Source of the DNA: Escallonia rubra
Lineage: Eukaryota > Streptophyta > Magnoliopsida > Escalloniales > Escalloniaceae
Length of the DNA: 64,000 bases
NCBI GenBank assembly: GCA_033065855.1
Contig: JAVXUO010001478.1
Span: 390,001-454,000, forward strand
Direction of reading: 5' to 3'
Below the pieces are notes generated by a model that worked only from the letters and a program-made list of their open reading frames with translations, made no database searches and was not told the origin of the DNA. This document shows, piece by piece, positions 36,245 to 46,357 of the stretch. A program made the position numbers and the translations under genes. The stretch's first letter is position 1; each line of letters opens with the position of its first letter.

Positions 36245-36690
36245 TGTTGGATATAAATCCGTTTAAATAATTTTTGGAGCAGAATCGCACTTTCTTACAC
36301 AAAACAACAAGTATTACAATACAAATTTAATAATAACACGTTACAATAGAAAAAAGAATAATCTCACCAAACTATAGAATCAAGCTGAGGCTTTGTCCTA
36401 AAAGGTTGATTCGCGCTTCCCGAAACCCATGGTTCGATGTAATGGGCTTCACAGCACGCAACTTCCAGGATTAGTCTATAGTATTATCACCGTTTGCACG
36501 CACATGCAACGGAAACTCTTGAACAACCCTCTTGACTTTCTTTTTCCACAACTCACCAAATATCAAATTATATAAGTACTAAAATATCAAAGTGTTGTCG
36601 TAGAATTTTGGGGTGATACTAGAGAGAAGTGTGTGTCTCGGGTGTATGAAGAAACAAGTGAATGTCGTGTGTGTTAATGTGTTGGCTGAG

Positions 36691-36734
<44 letters not shown>
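36245..36734 (-). repeat. 5' LTR of the Copia element, first part
   Basis: TGTTGGATATAAATCCG starts the LTR on the + strand. It runs to an expanded CA/TA tract where the Mutator-like element sits. It resumes at 45186. Confidence 0.9.
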
Positions 36735-36736
<2 letters not shown>

Positions 36737-36976
36737 GAGCTGATCCCTTGACAGCGCTGGCAAAATAGGAGATCTTGCCAGCGCGATCTGGGGATGGACG
36801 GCCCAGATCACTTTTTTTTGCGGCGCTGTCAGTCGTCCGCTACATAGTGTAGCGGACGGACCTTTTTACCATCTTGCCCTCGCTCACCCGTCCGCTACAC
36901 TGTGTAGCGGACAACATTCTTGGGCCCACATCGTCCGACAAAAAGTAGTCTGCTACACTGTCTAGCGGACGACTGT
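36735..36976 (+). repeat. Left terminal inverted repeat of the MULE
   Basis: This pairs with 44929-45185. It contains three 23-bp palindromes with GTCCGCTA/TAGCGGAC arms at 36835-36857, 36890-36912 and 36948-36970 (the last with one changed base). A fourth at 37077-37099 lies just inside. Confidence 0.93.
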
Positions 36977-37119
36977 CACAACTGCACAATTCTGACACAA
37001 TTGTGACTTGTCTGACACAATAGTGACTTGTGTGTACTTTTATTTCTGAACACATCATAACGTTGTCGGCAATGCTGTCCGCTACACAGTATAGCGGACA
37101 GTATTGCCCATCCCCAAAA

Positions 37120-37259
37120 CCTACTCAATTTTCTTTCAGCACAATTTTCTTCTCCTTCGGACTCGCTTCCATTTTCAGCTGCCTTCAAGCCTACTCAATT
37201 TTCTTTCAGCACAATTTTCTTCTCCTTCGGACTCGCTTCCATTTTCAGCTGCCTTCAAG
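37120..37259 (+). repeat. 70-bp tandem duplication in the transposase 5' leader
   Basis: Two apparently identical 70-bp units (37120-37189 and 37190-37259) start CCTACTCAATTTTCTTTCAG. They lie between the left terminus and the predicted leader intron. Confidence 0.9.
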
Positions 37260-37296
37260 CTTCGAGTAACACTTGCTTCAAGCTTCGCTCAAGCAA

Positions 37297-37670
37297 GGTA
37301 AGTTTGCTTCAAGTTTTCTTGATGTTCTAGAAATTTGTCACTGTATTCATCAATTTGTGATTTTATACTCTAGATTTTTTGTGATGTTCTAGACATGATG
37401 TTCATCAAAAAGGTATAATTTGTTAACTTTATATTTAATTCATTATAGTTTAATTCGATTTTTTGGCATGATGAATTCGTCTATTTATCTTACTAATTTA
37501 AATTTGTTATGTTCAATAAATTAATAATTGTTAATTTGGAGACACTTTTGAGATTATGCATACGGTATGTTTGTCATCCTAAATTGGTCTATTCGCCAAG
37601 GTAATTTTTAGGTAATATTTTCAGTTAGAAATGCCATTTGATTGTTAAGCGTAGTTTATTTATACACAGC
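37297..37670 (+). other. Predicted 5' leader intron of the transposase gene
   Basis: A consensus donor (CAAG|GTAAGTTTG) and an acceptor (TTTATACACAG|CTCTTG) bracket an AT-rich stretch just before the ATG at 37683. Positions are approximate to a few bases. Confidence 0.5.
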
Positions 37671-37682
37671 TCTTGTTTCACA

Positions 37683-39977
37683 ATGTCTGATTTCGTGTCA
37701 AGCTCCAACGTCCCCGTAGATGCTAGTGATCCATATCTAGGACGAACATTTGCTACGTTGGAAGAAGCTAAAGCACGGTTTCAAGCGTATTCATTGAGGG
37801 TTGGTTTTGGCATTAGAATAAAGATTTCAAGAACGAGCACCATAACGAGAAAGATATGCTCTCGCTTATACGAGTGCCATAGGAGCAGAAACCCAGTGCA
37901 AAATGAGACACGCGTAGGCAATGATGACAGTGATGACGAAATAGGATATCCGCGTAGAAGACGGGACTGCTTTGAGCGCACAAATTGCCAGGTCAAGATG
38001 TTCGTAAGCTACAAACCCAAACAAGACCATTGGCTTATTACCAGCCTGGAACTGGCACACAATCACCCGTTAGTAACCCCTTCTAAGGTGAGTCAGATGC
38101 ATCAACACAAGAAGATGGGTAAGGTCGCAAGGAGCCTGATTCAGACAATGAGCAATGCGCGACTAGGACCTACCGACATGATTAATGTTCTTGCTGAACA
38201 GGCTGGGGGAATTCAAAATTTGACCTTTAACACGACAGACGTTCGTAACGCGGTCCGAACCCATAGACGAGCCGCGTATGACCTCAATGATGCTCAAGCC
38301 ATAATGAGCCTATTGAAACGGATGCAGATGGAGGACCCGCAGTTGACCTTCGATTATAAACTTGACGATGAGCATCGAGTTAGCACAATTTTTTGGGTCG
38401 ACGGTCGTTCGAGGCTTGCTTATAAGCATTTTGGGGATGTCGTGACGTTCGACACCACATACCGTACCAACAAGTACTCGATGCCGTTCGCCCCTTTCAC
38501 AGGAGTCAGTCATCATTATCACTCCATCCTGTTCGGGTTCGCCTTGTTAAGGGACGAGACCGAGAGTTCTTTTGAATGGTTGTTTAGGACGTGGCTGGAA
38601 GCAATGAACTTCAAAGCACCCAAAGTGATCATCACCGATCAAGATTTGGCAATGAAGAAGGCTATTGCGACCGTCTTCCCAGACACTCGGCACAACTTGT
38701 GCACTTGGCACATAAGCAACAAATACCCGGAACGGCTGCATCACGTGTACGCAAAGTATCCAGACTTTAAACAGGATTTTGACAAGTGCGTCCTCAAGTC
38801 GTTAACGATTGAGGAATTCGAGGAGAGGTGGGAAAAGCTTGTTCGGGATTACTCATTGCAAGACAACGAGTGGCTCCAGCACTTGTACGAGCGCAAAGAG
38901 CAATGGATTGGCGTTTACACGAGGAGGTATTTTTCAGCGGGCATGAAAACAACGGGCAGGAGTGAATCTATGAATGCCACGTTCGATAGTTATGTGGGTA
39001 CAACTACCAATTTGAAGACTTTCGTTGCATCCGCACAAAAAGCGGTAGCTTCGTTGTTCGTAAAAGAAAGGGCTGCCGACTTTGCAACAACGTACAAACA
39101 AAGGAGAAGGTTGCTCGAGACCCCGCTGGAGCTGAACGGTGCCAAAGTCTATACGAAGGAGATCTTCTTGCTATACCAAGTAGAGCTGCGAAAATCCGGA
39201 CGATACAGTATAAACAAGGTGGCAGAAATGTCTACGCGTGAGTACAAGGTTTATTCGCTCGTGAATGACCTCGTCCCTGAGAAGCTGCGCAGAATGTATA
39301 CGGTGAGCCACGACACATTGACGGACTCGGTGACATGTGTTTGCAAGAAGTTTGAGTTCCATGGCATCCTGTGTAGACACGTTCTGCGGTTTTTCACCCA
39401 GAAGAATATCAGGACAATCCCCGATAAATACGTCTTGCCACGGTGGACGAAAGGTGCAAACAAGTTGCACGGTACCATTTCCTTTCCGGAGCACCCGTAT
39501 ACTGACTTTGAAGAATCAGAGACGTTGCGGTATAATCATCTGGTGACGATGTTCACCCGTTTGTCCGTAAAGGGTGCTGCTACAATGGTCGGTTATAAAC
39601 ATCTCCTCGAGGTAGCTCAGCAACAAGAGCCCATCGTCGACCAGTTGGAAGCAGCTTCAGTCACCAACGCGGTTGACACCGAGCCAACGACGGGATCAGA
39701 AGACGACGAGCCGGGGGAGGAAGACGACAATGATATCCGGCCGTTGGATCCAATTATATCGCAAACGAAAGGCCGCAAGAGATCTACGCGGATGAAAAGC
39801 TCAATTGAAACGGCAACTCAACCTAAAAAGCTGCGAAGGTGTGCATTGTGCAACAAAATGACTGACCACAACAAGCGGAACCATTACAAGGCACTGGGGA
39901 TAAGTCCAGGGGGTTTGCAAGACGGGGAAGAAGATGACGCCGAAGATGAGGACGGACAAGCTGCAGTGGACCTTTAA
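37683..39977 (+). CDS. MULE transposase (FAR1/MuDR-type), apparently intact
   Basis: The open frame runs without a stop from 37638. I start at 37683 (MSDFVSSSNV, about 764 residues) because the predicted leader intron ends just before it. Numbered from 37638, residues 30-150 form the FAR1-type DNA-binding domain (AKARFQAYSLRVGFGIR, then WLITSLELAHNHPL). Residues 265-370 form the MULE transposase core with acidic residues at FDTTY (D272) and ITDQD (D334/D336). The RSESMN box that holds the third acidic residue in the family lies further on. A SWIM zinc finger (CVCKKFEFHGILCRH) is near residue 570. The tail is acidic and ends in a CxxC-H-type motif (CALCNKMTDHNKRNH). The protein should bind the element ends and catalyse cut-and-paste transposition in the nucleus. 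Homology to host FAR1/FHY3 factors is expected, but the location between matching termini makes it a transposase. Confidence 0.93.
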   Translation: MSDFVSSSNVPVDASDPYLGRTFATLEEAKARFQAYSLRVGFGIRIKISRTSTITRKICSRLYECHRSRNPVQNETRVGNDDSDDEIGYPRRRRDCFERTNCQVKMFVSYKPKQDHWLITSLELAHNHPLVTPSKVSQMHQHKKMGKVARSLIQTMSNARLGPTDMINVLAEQAGGIQNLTFNTTDVRNAVRTHRRAAYDLNDAQAIMSLLKRMQMEDPQLTFDYKLDDEHRVSTIFWVDGRSRLAYKHFGDVVTFDTTYRTNKYSMPFAPFTGVSHHYHSILFGFALLRDETESSFEWLFRTWLEAMNFKAPKVIITDQDLAMKKAIATVFPDTRHNLCTWHISNKYPERLHHVYAKYPDFKQDFDKCVLKSLTIEEFEERWEKLVRDYSLQDNEWLQHLYERKEQWIGVYTRRYFSAGMKTTGRSESMNATFDSYVGTTTNLKTFVASAQKAVASLFVKERAADFATTYKQRRRLLETPLELNGAKVYTKEIFLLYQVELRKSGRYSINKVAEMSTREYKVYSLVNDLVPEKLRRMYTVSHDTLTDSVTCVCKKFEFHGILCRHVLRFFTQKNIRTIPDKYVLPRWTKGANKLHGTISFPEHPYTDFEESETLRYNHLVTMFTRLSVKGAATMVGYKHLLEVAQQQEPIVDQLEAASVTNAVDTEPTTGSEDDEPGEEDDNDIRPLDPIISQTKGRKRSTRMKSSIETATQPKKLRRCALCNKMTDHNKRNHYKALGISPGGLQDGEEDDAEDEDGQAAVDL

Positions 39978-39983
39978 TTTTTT

Positions 39984-40108
39984 GTATAAGTTTGACATTT
40001 GTAATAATTTTTATGGCATGATAGACATTTGTATAAGTTTGACATTTGTAATAATTTTTATGGCAAGATAGACATTTGTATAAGTTTGACATTTGTAATA
40101 ATTTTTTA
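39984..40108 (+). repeat. 47-bp tandem repeat after the transposase stop
   Basis: GTATAAGTTTGACATTTGTA begins two full units and one partial unit. It occupies the presumed 3' UTR. Confidence 0.88.
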
Positions 40109-40149
40109 CCTAATAATTTTTCGACCGAATACTGGAATGTTTTTACCAT

Positions 40150-41062
40150 CTGATGTATAGCGGACGGATATGCAGGGACCTAATTTTTTGGTCTTCATTT
40201 ATGTCCGCTATACTATATAGCGGATGGCGCAGCAGAAAGCTCCACCCATCTAAACTTAGAAAAAATTGGTCTTCATTTTACGTCCGCCATACAATGTAGC
40301 GGACGACATAGCAGAAACTTTGGTCTTCATTTTACGTCCGCTATACAATGTAGCGGACGGCATAGCAGAAACTTTGGTCTTCATTTTACGTCCGCTATAC
40401 AATGTAGCGGACGGCATAGCAGAAACTTTTGGTCTTCATTTTACGTCCGCTATACAATGTAGCGGACGGCATAGCAGAAACTTTGGTCTTCATTTTACGT
40501 CCGCTATACAATGTAGCGGACGGCATAGCAGAAACTTTTGGTCTTTTATGTCCGCTATACTATATAGCGGACGGTGCAGCAGAAAGCTCCACCCATCTAA
40601 ACTTAGAAAATTTTGGTCTTCATTTTACGTCCGCCATACAATGTAGCGGACGGCATAGCAGAAACTTTGGTCTTCATTTTACGTCTGCTATACAATGTAG
40701 CGGACGGCATAGCAGAAACTTTTGGTCTTCATTTATGTCCGCTATACTATATAGCGGACGGAGCAGCAGAAAGCTCCACCCATCTAAACTTAGAAAAATT
40801 CTCTACCTACATTTGTCCGCTACATTGTATCGCGGACGGAGCAGCAGAAAGCTCCACCCATCAACACTTAGAAAAATTCTCTACCTACATTTGTCCGCTA
40901 CATTGTATCGCGGACGGAGCAGCAGAAAGCTCCACCCATCAACACTTAGAAAAATTCTCTACCTACATTTGTCCGCTACATTGTATCGCGGACGGAGCAG
41001 GAGATTTAAAAAAATTGTCTACCTTGTCCGCTACATTGTATAGCGGACGGCACAGCAGAAAG
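40150..41062. repeat. Palindrome array between the two MULE genes
   Basis: About 15 copies of a 21-23 bp palindrome (GTCCGCTA-n-TAGCGGAC type) are spaced by repeated linkers. The first part has a 54-bp unit (GGCATAGCAGAAACTTTGGT linker). The last part has a 75-bp unit (AGCAGCAGAAAGCTCCACCC linker), with TATCGCGGAC in the right arm. Compensating change is not obvious in the last type. The same palindrome occurs in both MULE termini. ORFs over this region are repeat artefacts. Confidence 0.92.
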
Positions 41063-41262
41063 ACTAAACTTCACTACTTAGAAAATTTTTGCACCATTTC
41101 GTTTTCCACATTTCAATCATTCCCAATGAGGCCAAAAAACCAACAACTGAAATCAATCAATCAGTAATCGACAACAGAAATCAACACAAATCAAATCACA
41201 CCAATGAATCACGGTTTATGTAAAAAATACTGTTATGATACAAATCAAATCACACCAATGAA

Positions 41263-44200
41263 TCACGGATTCTCGTCATTAGCCGGATTTTCTATAAACC
41301 TAACCGCTCTAGGCCGGCCTTTCATAATTTGCCAAGCTATTCTATATCTATAGGCTTCAACTTCTGCTTGGTTCCAGAAGGTCGCCTTGAGGCTCTCAGA
41401 GCGACAAATGAAATCCATGTACATGCAAAGGAAGACGCCGCAGTCCGAAGTGTTACGTTGCTTGGGCCTCCTCTTCTTCAATCGCCTATCGAGATTTGGC
41501 CGCGCCGGTACGGGGTCACCACGGACACGATTGACCATTGCACAAAAAATATTCTGTGAGAAACAGAAAATGGCGTAAGACACGAGTTAAAATTTATGGC
41601 AAGATAGAATCAGAGCATTATACAGCGATCGTAATATTACCAATGAGTCCAACTGGGCTCTGTACATCTGCAGCACAGGCATACCGAGAGTATCGTCGTG
41701 GAGACTGTCGATCACCGATACGACTTTACTTGTTGGGGCGTAGCAAACCAAGTACCAGTGGCTTTCCCCTAGAAATGGGATTAGACACACATCGACAACA
41801 CTTGCGCTCACCGGGCTATCCCTATTACAATACGCTCGTAGGTTAGCGGACGGTCTCCACTGGGCCAACTTTTTCTTCCCCCTATGTTCGACCCACTCCC
41901 GCCATTCAGACACTAGGATGCTATGAAAAAAGGCATCCAACAAAAAAACGGCCGGATAGGTCGGCTGCTGCCGACACCTTTCCTTCAGAATCTCCACGTA
42001 GGTGGAGACGACACCGTTGTCTAACCAACTCCCCAGAGCCAGGGAGGCCAGTTCTCCCCACGAGAAACTGTAATCCATGCCCTCCGGATGATCCACATTA
42101 TACGACGCGTTGTCATGCCGGTAGCCGCTAAAATAACGCTCTCTGATTATCTGGCATTTATGCGGCTTTAGGGGCTTCAACGGATGCCCTTTGCGATATT
42201 GCCCTCGGGGGTCGACCGGGGGATATTGCACTCCTTCGGAGGGGTCGACCGAGGGATATTGCACTCCTTCGGGGGGGTCAACGGGGGGGTATTGCCCGCC
42301 TTCGGCAATAGATGGTCCTGCCCACGGGACAATGGGCAGTGTCTCGGACAGACTGATGTTTCCGAAACCCCAGTCTTACGTGACTTGACTCTGAGAAAGG
42401 GGTTGGGGTTCCGAATCCAATAGCAAAGAGAAGGAGGGCGCACTGTAATCTTCCCACGGCGCTTGAGCCTGGCCCATGGTGCTTGGCGGTCCCCAATCAC
42501 CACCCATTTTCCGGTACAGAGGGAAAACCATATCCCTGGCTCACTCCCGAAGTCTGTCCCGAGGGATCGGTGCATCCCTCGGGAACAAACGGCCGCTGCC
42601 ACCCCGGATAACCCATTCCCGGGGTGACGCCCGAAGGCCGTCCTGATGCTTGCCGCAAAAAATTCCCGCAGCCATACGCCAACGCTTCAGCCTGTTGGCG
42701 AAGCTCCTCGCCCATGGCATCCACCAAATCCTTTCGCTCGCTCAACTTCTGGAAGAAGGCGAACGAGGCATTAACCTACATCCAGAGAGATAATAAATAA
42801 GTAACTTCATACACACTTAGAATGATCAAGTTCAATTAGAAGCACTGGTTGGGCAACTTACCAGATTGTATGCCATGTGCTCATCGATCTGACCCCTAGG
42901 GTGGTACTTCTCCCCGCGTTCAAACCTTACTGGAGCTAATCTCCTCCGGGTGATGCGGTAGTACCACTCATTGTACTGTTCGATGTTGATGACGGGGTCA
43001 GGCGCAGACACTATGTTCTCAAGCGTATCCTGCCCGGCATTCCACACCTCAATTCCACGCGCGCACAAGTCGTGCGCATTCGCCCTGCCAAACCGTCCGA
43101 CACCCGGTGGGTTCCTGTTAAGCCTCATATCTGGCGCGCCGGCTGGCAACCCCTGCAGGCAGTCAAAATGGCGCATAGCGCGATCTGGCAGCTGCCACTC
43201 TGCGACCTCGAAGTGGATCAGGGGTGTGCGTTGCAACCCGGAGAGCGTGAAGACAAACGACTCTCCCACCCGTCGCGCCAAACGTTTGTACGGTGCCCAT
43301 CGCATCTGGCCAGGAGATAACGAGTCGAGCTCCCCCCGATAGTATGAAATGTTGTGATGGGGATCGTCTCTCCTTTCGTAGTGGGTTTCCTTCCGGCTGT
43401 ACTCCCAGGCGCACAACCGAGGCCACACATTATCTGTTCCGTCCCTACGCCTGGGTGCGCCGGTAGCAAGGTGTTCATAAGACCACACCTGAGAGCAAAG
43501 ACATTAAATAAAGTATCGTCAACATTTATTGTCCATTCAACAAAAAAAAAACAACAAAAAGCACGTAATGAAGAATTGTATGATATACCTGCAATAGCGA
43601 GAGACATGCACATATCGCTTTGGAGTCGGGCCTCGTTGCCTTGTGCAATGCTCGGTACAGGTATGCAAGAGTTGCTGCACCCCAGGCATAATCCCCAACC
43701 TCAGCCAGGTTACGCAAAAACGGTAAATATTTGACGCTGACCGTGTTCTTCGACGTCGTTGGGAATAATATTGCCCCCATCACCCACCAGAGGAAGGCTT
43801 GTGTGTACAGCACAAGGTCATGGCCCGTATAGTTTTCCCGCAATACCCCGTACGTATCTACCAACCACTTCAACTTTATACCACCACTGCTAAAGCCATC
43901 CTGGGGTATCGAAGTAAAGAAGTCCCTAGCGGTCCTCTTATTCGTTGCTTCGGACGGATGAGCTATTACTGGCCGCCCCGTCACCGGTAACCCTAAGATG
44001 AACCCTACATCTTCTAGGGTAATTGTCATCTCTCCGAGAGGGAAGTGAAACGTATTCGTTTCACTTTTCCACCTTTCAACAAGGGCACCTATTAAGTGCC
44101 GGTCAAGTTGTTGAAAGATCTGCCCATGCGTGAAAATCCCAAACCCAATCCCACGCAGTAATCTTTTCTGGGTTCTGTTCAATTTCCAGGCGTTGAAATT

Positions 44201-44426
44201 ATCGCTTACTTCTACCGTGTTGACAAGTGCTCTTTCCTACGAATTAATAAATATTATTTAAGCAAAATAAACGATATACAACGTTCGCAACTGAAATACG
44301 TAAGCAAAATAAACGATATAAACGATAAAATAAGTATCTTACTCCACCATCCCATATGAGCGTACTGATATGGTTTGCTTTGTCGTATAATACGGACGGA
44401 TCTTCTGGTCCAGGGTTGAAATCCAT
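41263..44426 (-). CDS. PMD - C48 (Ulp1-like) peptidase fusion gene carried by the MULE
   Basis: Minus-strand exons: 44426-44343, 44236-43589, 43488-42862, 42775-41641 and 41553-41263, all with GT/AG borders and kept frame at each junction. The product would be about 925 residues. Exons 1-3 encode a plant mobile domain (FNAWKLNRTQKRLLRGIGFG, ITLEDVGFILGLPVTGRPVI, VLYTQAFLWWVMGAILFPTT, then NEWYYRITRRRL). A Pro/Gly-rich linker with QYPPVDP and QYPSVDP repeats follows. The C-terminus is a C48 cysteine protease with histidine in GESHWYLVCY, aspartate in VSVIDSLHDD, glutamine in KQRNTSDCG and cysteine in DCGVFLCMY, so the catalytic set is complete. Two lesions lie only in the linker: an apparent extra G near 42513 and a TAA near 42378. 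C48 enzymes process or remove SUMO. Another linker splice form is possible but I found none that restores the frame. Confidence 0.82.
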
Positions 44427-44549
44427 TTTTTGCAACTGAAATAATGGAAAAAGGGCAAGGTTGGGAGCGTAAACATTCCCAAACATACAACGCTAGCATA
44501 TTCAGCGCTAGCATGTGATCAGATAATACGCAATACACATATAATATAT

Positions 44550-44581
<32 letters not shown>

Positions 44582-44928
44582 CATTGACAAACGCTAGCAT
44601 AGTGCCGATCTACTTGCCAACGCCGCAAGATGAACTCTAGAATATGAACAAAGAAAGGATTGGTTTGTGAACTTACGTGATTGATGAGACGATTAAAGGA
44701 TTTCTTGCAAAGAAATTGCGCCGATCTACTTGCCAACGCCGCTAGTTTGATCGTGAGAAGAAGGAATAGTTTGATTGTGAGAAGAAGGAATGAATAGAAG
44801 TTTAGAAGGTTTCGAATACTTGCCAACGTCCGCTACACTGTGTTGCGGACGCTGGGATAACGACAAAGTAACAGTCGTGCATCGACTGATGTGACAACTG
44901 TCAGGGGGAAGTGGGTGGTTTGACGGAA

Positions 44929-45183
44929 ACAGTCGTCCGCTAGACAGTGTAGCGGACTACTTTTTGTCGGACGATGTGGGCCCAAGAATGTCGTCCGCTA
45001 CACAGTCTAGCGGACGGGTGAGCGAGGGCAAGATGGTAAAAAGGTCCGTCCGCTACACTATGTAGCGGACGACTGACAGCGCCGCAAAAAAAAGTGATCT
45101 GGGCCGTCCATCCGGAAGGGATAGACGGCCAGATCGCGTTGGCAAGATCTCCTATTTTGCCAGCGCTGTCAAGGGATCAGCTC

Positions 45184-45185
<2 letters not shown>
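44929..45185 (-). repeat. Right terminal inverted repeat of the MULE
   Basis: Palindromes lie at 44935-44957, 44993-45015 and 45048-45070, with a fourth just inside at 44828-44850. It carries 15 bases absent from the left repeat, next to GATGGACGGCCCAGATC. Confidence 0.93.
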
Positions 45186-45248
<63 letters not shown>

Positions 45249-45415
45249 GAGAAGGAGGTGAAGTCTTGGAGCCAAAGTGTTGGCTTTGTGTGGAGCCAAA
45301 GAAACTTGTTTGGAGCCAAAGTAATGAAGGAGGCATATGTGGTTTCTCCATAGCCTAGCAAAGAGAAATGGATTGGGGGCCAAGGTGTGTTTTGAAACAC
45401 ACATAAAATACAACA
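45186..45415 (-). repeat. 5' LTR of the Copia element, second part
   Basis: A run of about 30 AT dinucleotides (45186-45245) is followed by LTR sequence matching 31540-31729 and ending AATACAACA before GGAGT. Confidence 0.9.
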
Positions 45416-46357
45416 GGAGTTACCAGTTTGTGCTGATCTAGCGGTGGTAGTCTTTGTAGTCTCCAGCGGTGGCAGCGGGAAGCCAATTCGTGCAGTGGCA
45501 GATTCATCGGCAGTGACCTCAATGGATGCCGATGGCGGCTAAAGTAACTAGCTTGTGCAGCGTCATGAGTTAGCAGTGGATGCTGGCGGTGGGTCAACGA
45601 CCATCACGTGATGACAGCTCCTCCTCTGACGAACAACATCATTCTGCTGGAAAAAAAATTTGTGTTGTGGGTGGCCGCGAAGGTACAGACAGGGCCCGCG
45701 ATCATCGGCGGTGAAATGGAGATGGAACCCATCTTGTTTGTTTGCTTGTGCGGGTGTTCCAGATAACGTAGGGATGCCTATGGCGGCTGGCGATAGTGAT
45801 GCGGATGTGGCCATCGATTGCATAACCACCAGTTCGCCGTCATAGATGTCTTTACCGATGTCGATCACCGCCGCACTGCAGCAAGATTTCTCAATCCATT
45901 ACTATCACACTATTTCTCAACTCGACTGCCTGCCAGGACACAGTAGCTTGGGATTGGGGTTCCCCTTATAAGGGTGTAAAAATCAACCGATGGCAGGCCT
46001 TCGTGAATGGTCTGCTACGATTTCATATGGGTAAAGCCGAAAATATTTTAAAAAAAAATAAATTGGCTCAATCAATGTGATGAATAATGCATGTCCGAAA
46101 GAAATTGAAACAGATAAGACCTGGGTCCAAATTGGAATATCACAATCATCAAGGAATGATAATCAATGGTTTGGAATTTGTCTTCATAAAGGCATGAAAC
46201 CCCTCAGGTAGCTACAACAGCAAGCCTCAGACAAGTGCTTCGAGGTTTGATTTCATTGGATGGTGCCTAATAAAAAGAATTTACTTCAAGCCTTGCACGG
46301 TACCCAATAAAAAGAGGTGTAGCACAAGTCTTCCAAGTCTTGAAGTGGTTTGTAATT
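45416..46357 (+). other. Gypsy 2 3' untranslated region after the Copia insertion
   Basis: GC-rich sequence with repeated GCTGATCTAGCGGTGGTAG-like blocks continues from 31074. The rest is AT-rich without ORFs and leads to the right LTR. Short ORFs on either strand here show no family resemblance. Confidence 0.5.

Larger units (their letters stand above)
36735..45185 (+). mobile_element. Mutator-like element (MULE) with transposase and PMD-Ulp1 genes
   Basis: The 8451-bp element starts GGGAGCTGATCCC and ends with the exact complement. The inverted repeats span 36735-36976 (242 bp) and 44929-45185 (257 bp). They are nearly identical apart from a 15-bp indel and a few substitutions. The target is a TA microsatellite in the Copia LTR, so the 9-11 bp duplication expected of MULEs cannot be separated from the repeat. 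Inside are a + strand transposase gene, a facing minus-strand PMD-protease gene and a palindrome array between their 3' ends. Near-identical ends and an open transposase frame argue for recent insertion. Confidence 0.93.
31075..45415 (-). mobile_element. Copia LTR retrotransposon nested in Gypsy 2
   Basis: LTRs read TGTTGTATTTTATG at the minus-strand start and ATCCAACA at the end. GGAGT flanks both sides (31070-31074 and 45416-45420). Coding is on the minus strand with order gag, protease, integrase, reverse transcriptase, RNase H. The 5' LTR (right) is split by a Mutator-like element at 36735-45185. Confidence 0.92.

Noticed and set aside
37030-37301. Two ORFs before the transposase
   Set aside because: They are due to the duplicated 70-bp leader segment.
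37638-39977. Host FAR1/FHY3 transcription factor
   Set aside because: The gene lies between matching MULE termini with shared palindromes and keeps the transposase core.
40266-41167. Overlapping ORFs of 126-204 codons
   Set aside because: They are translations of the palindrome array in three frames and show the same repeated peptide.
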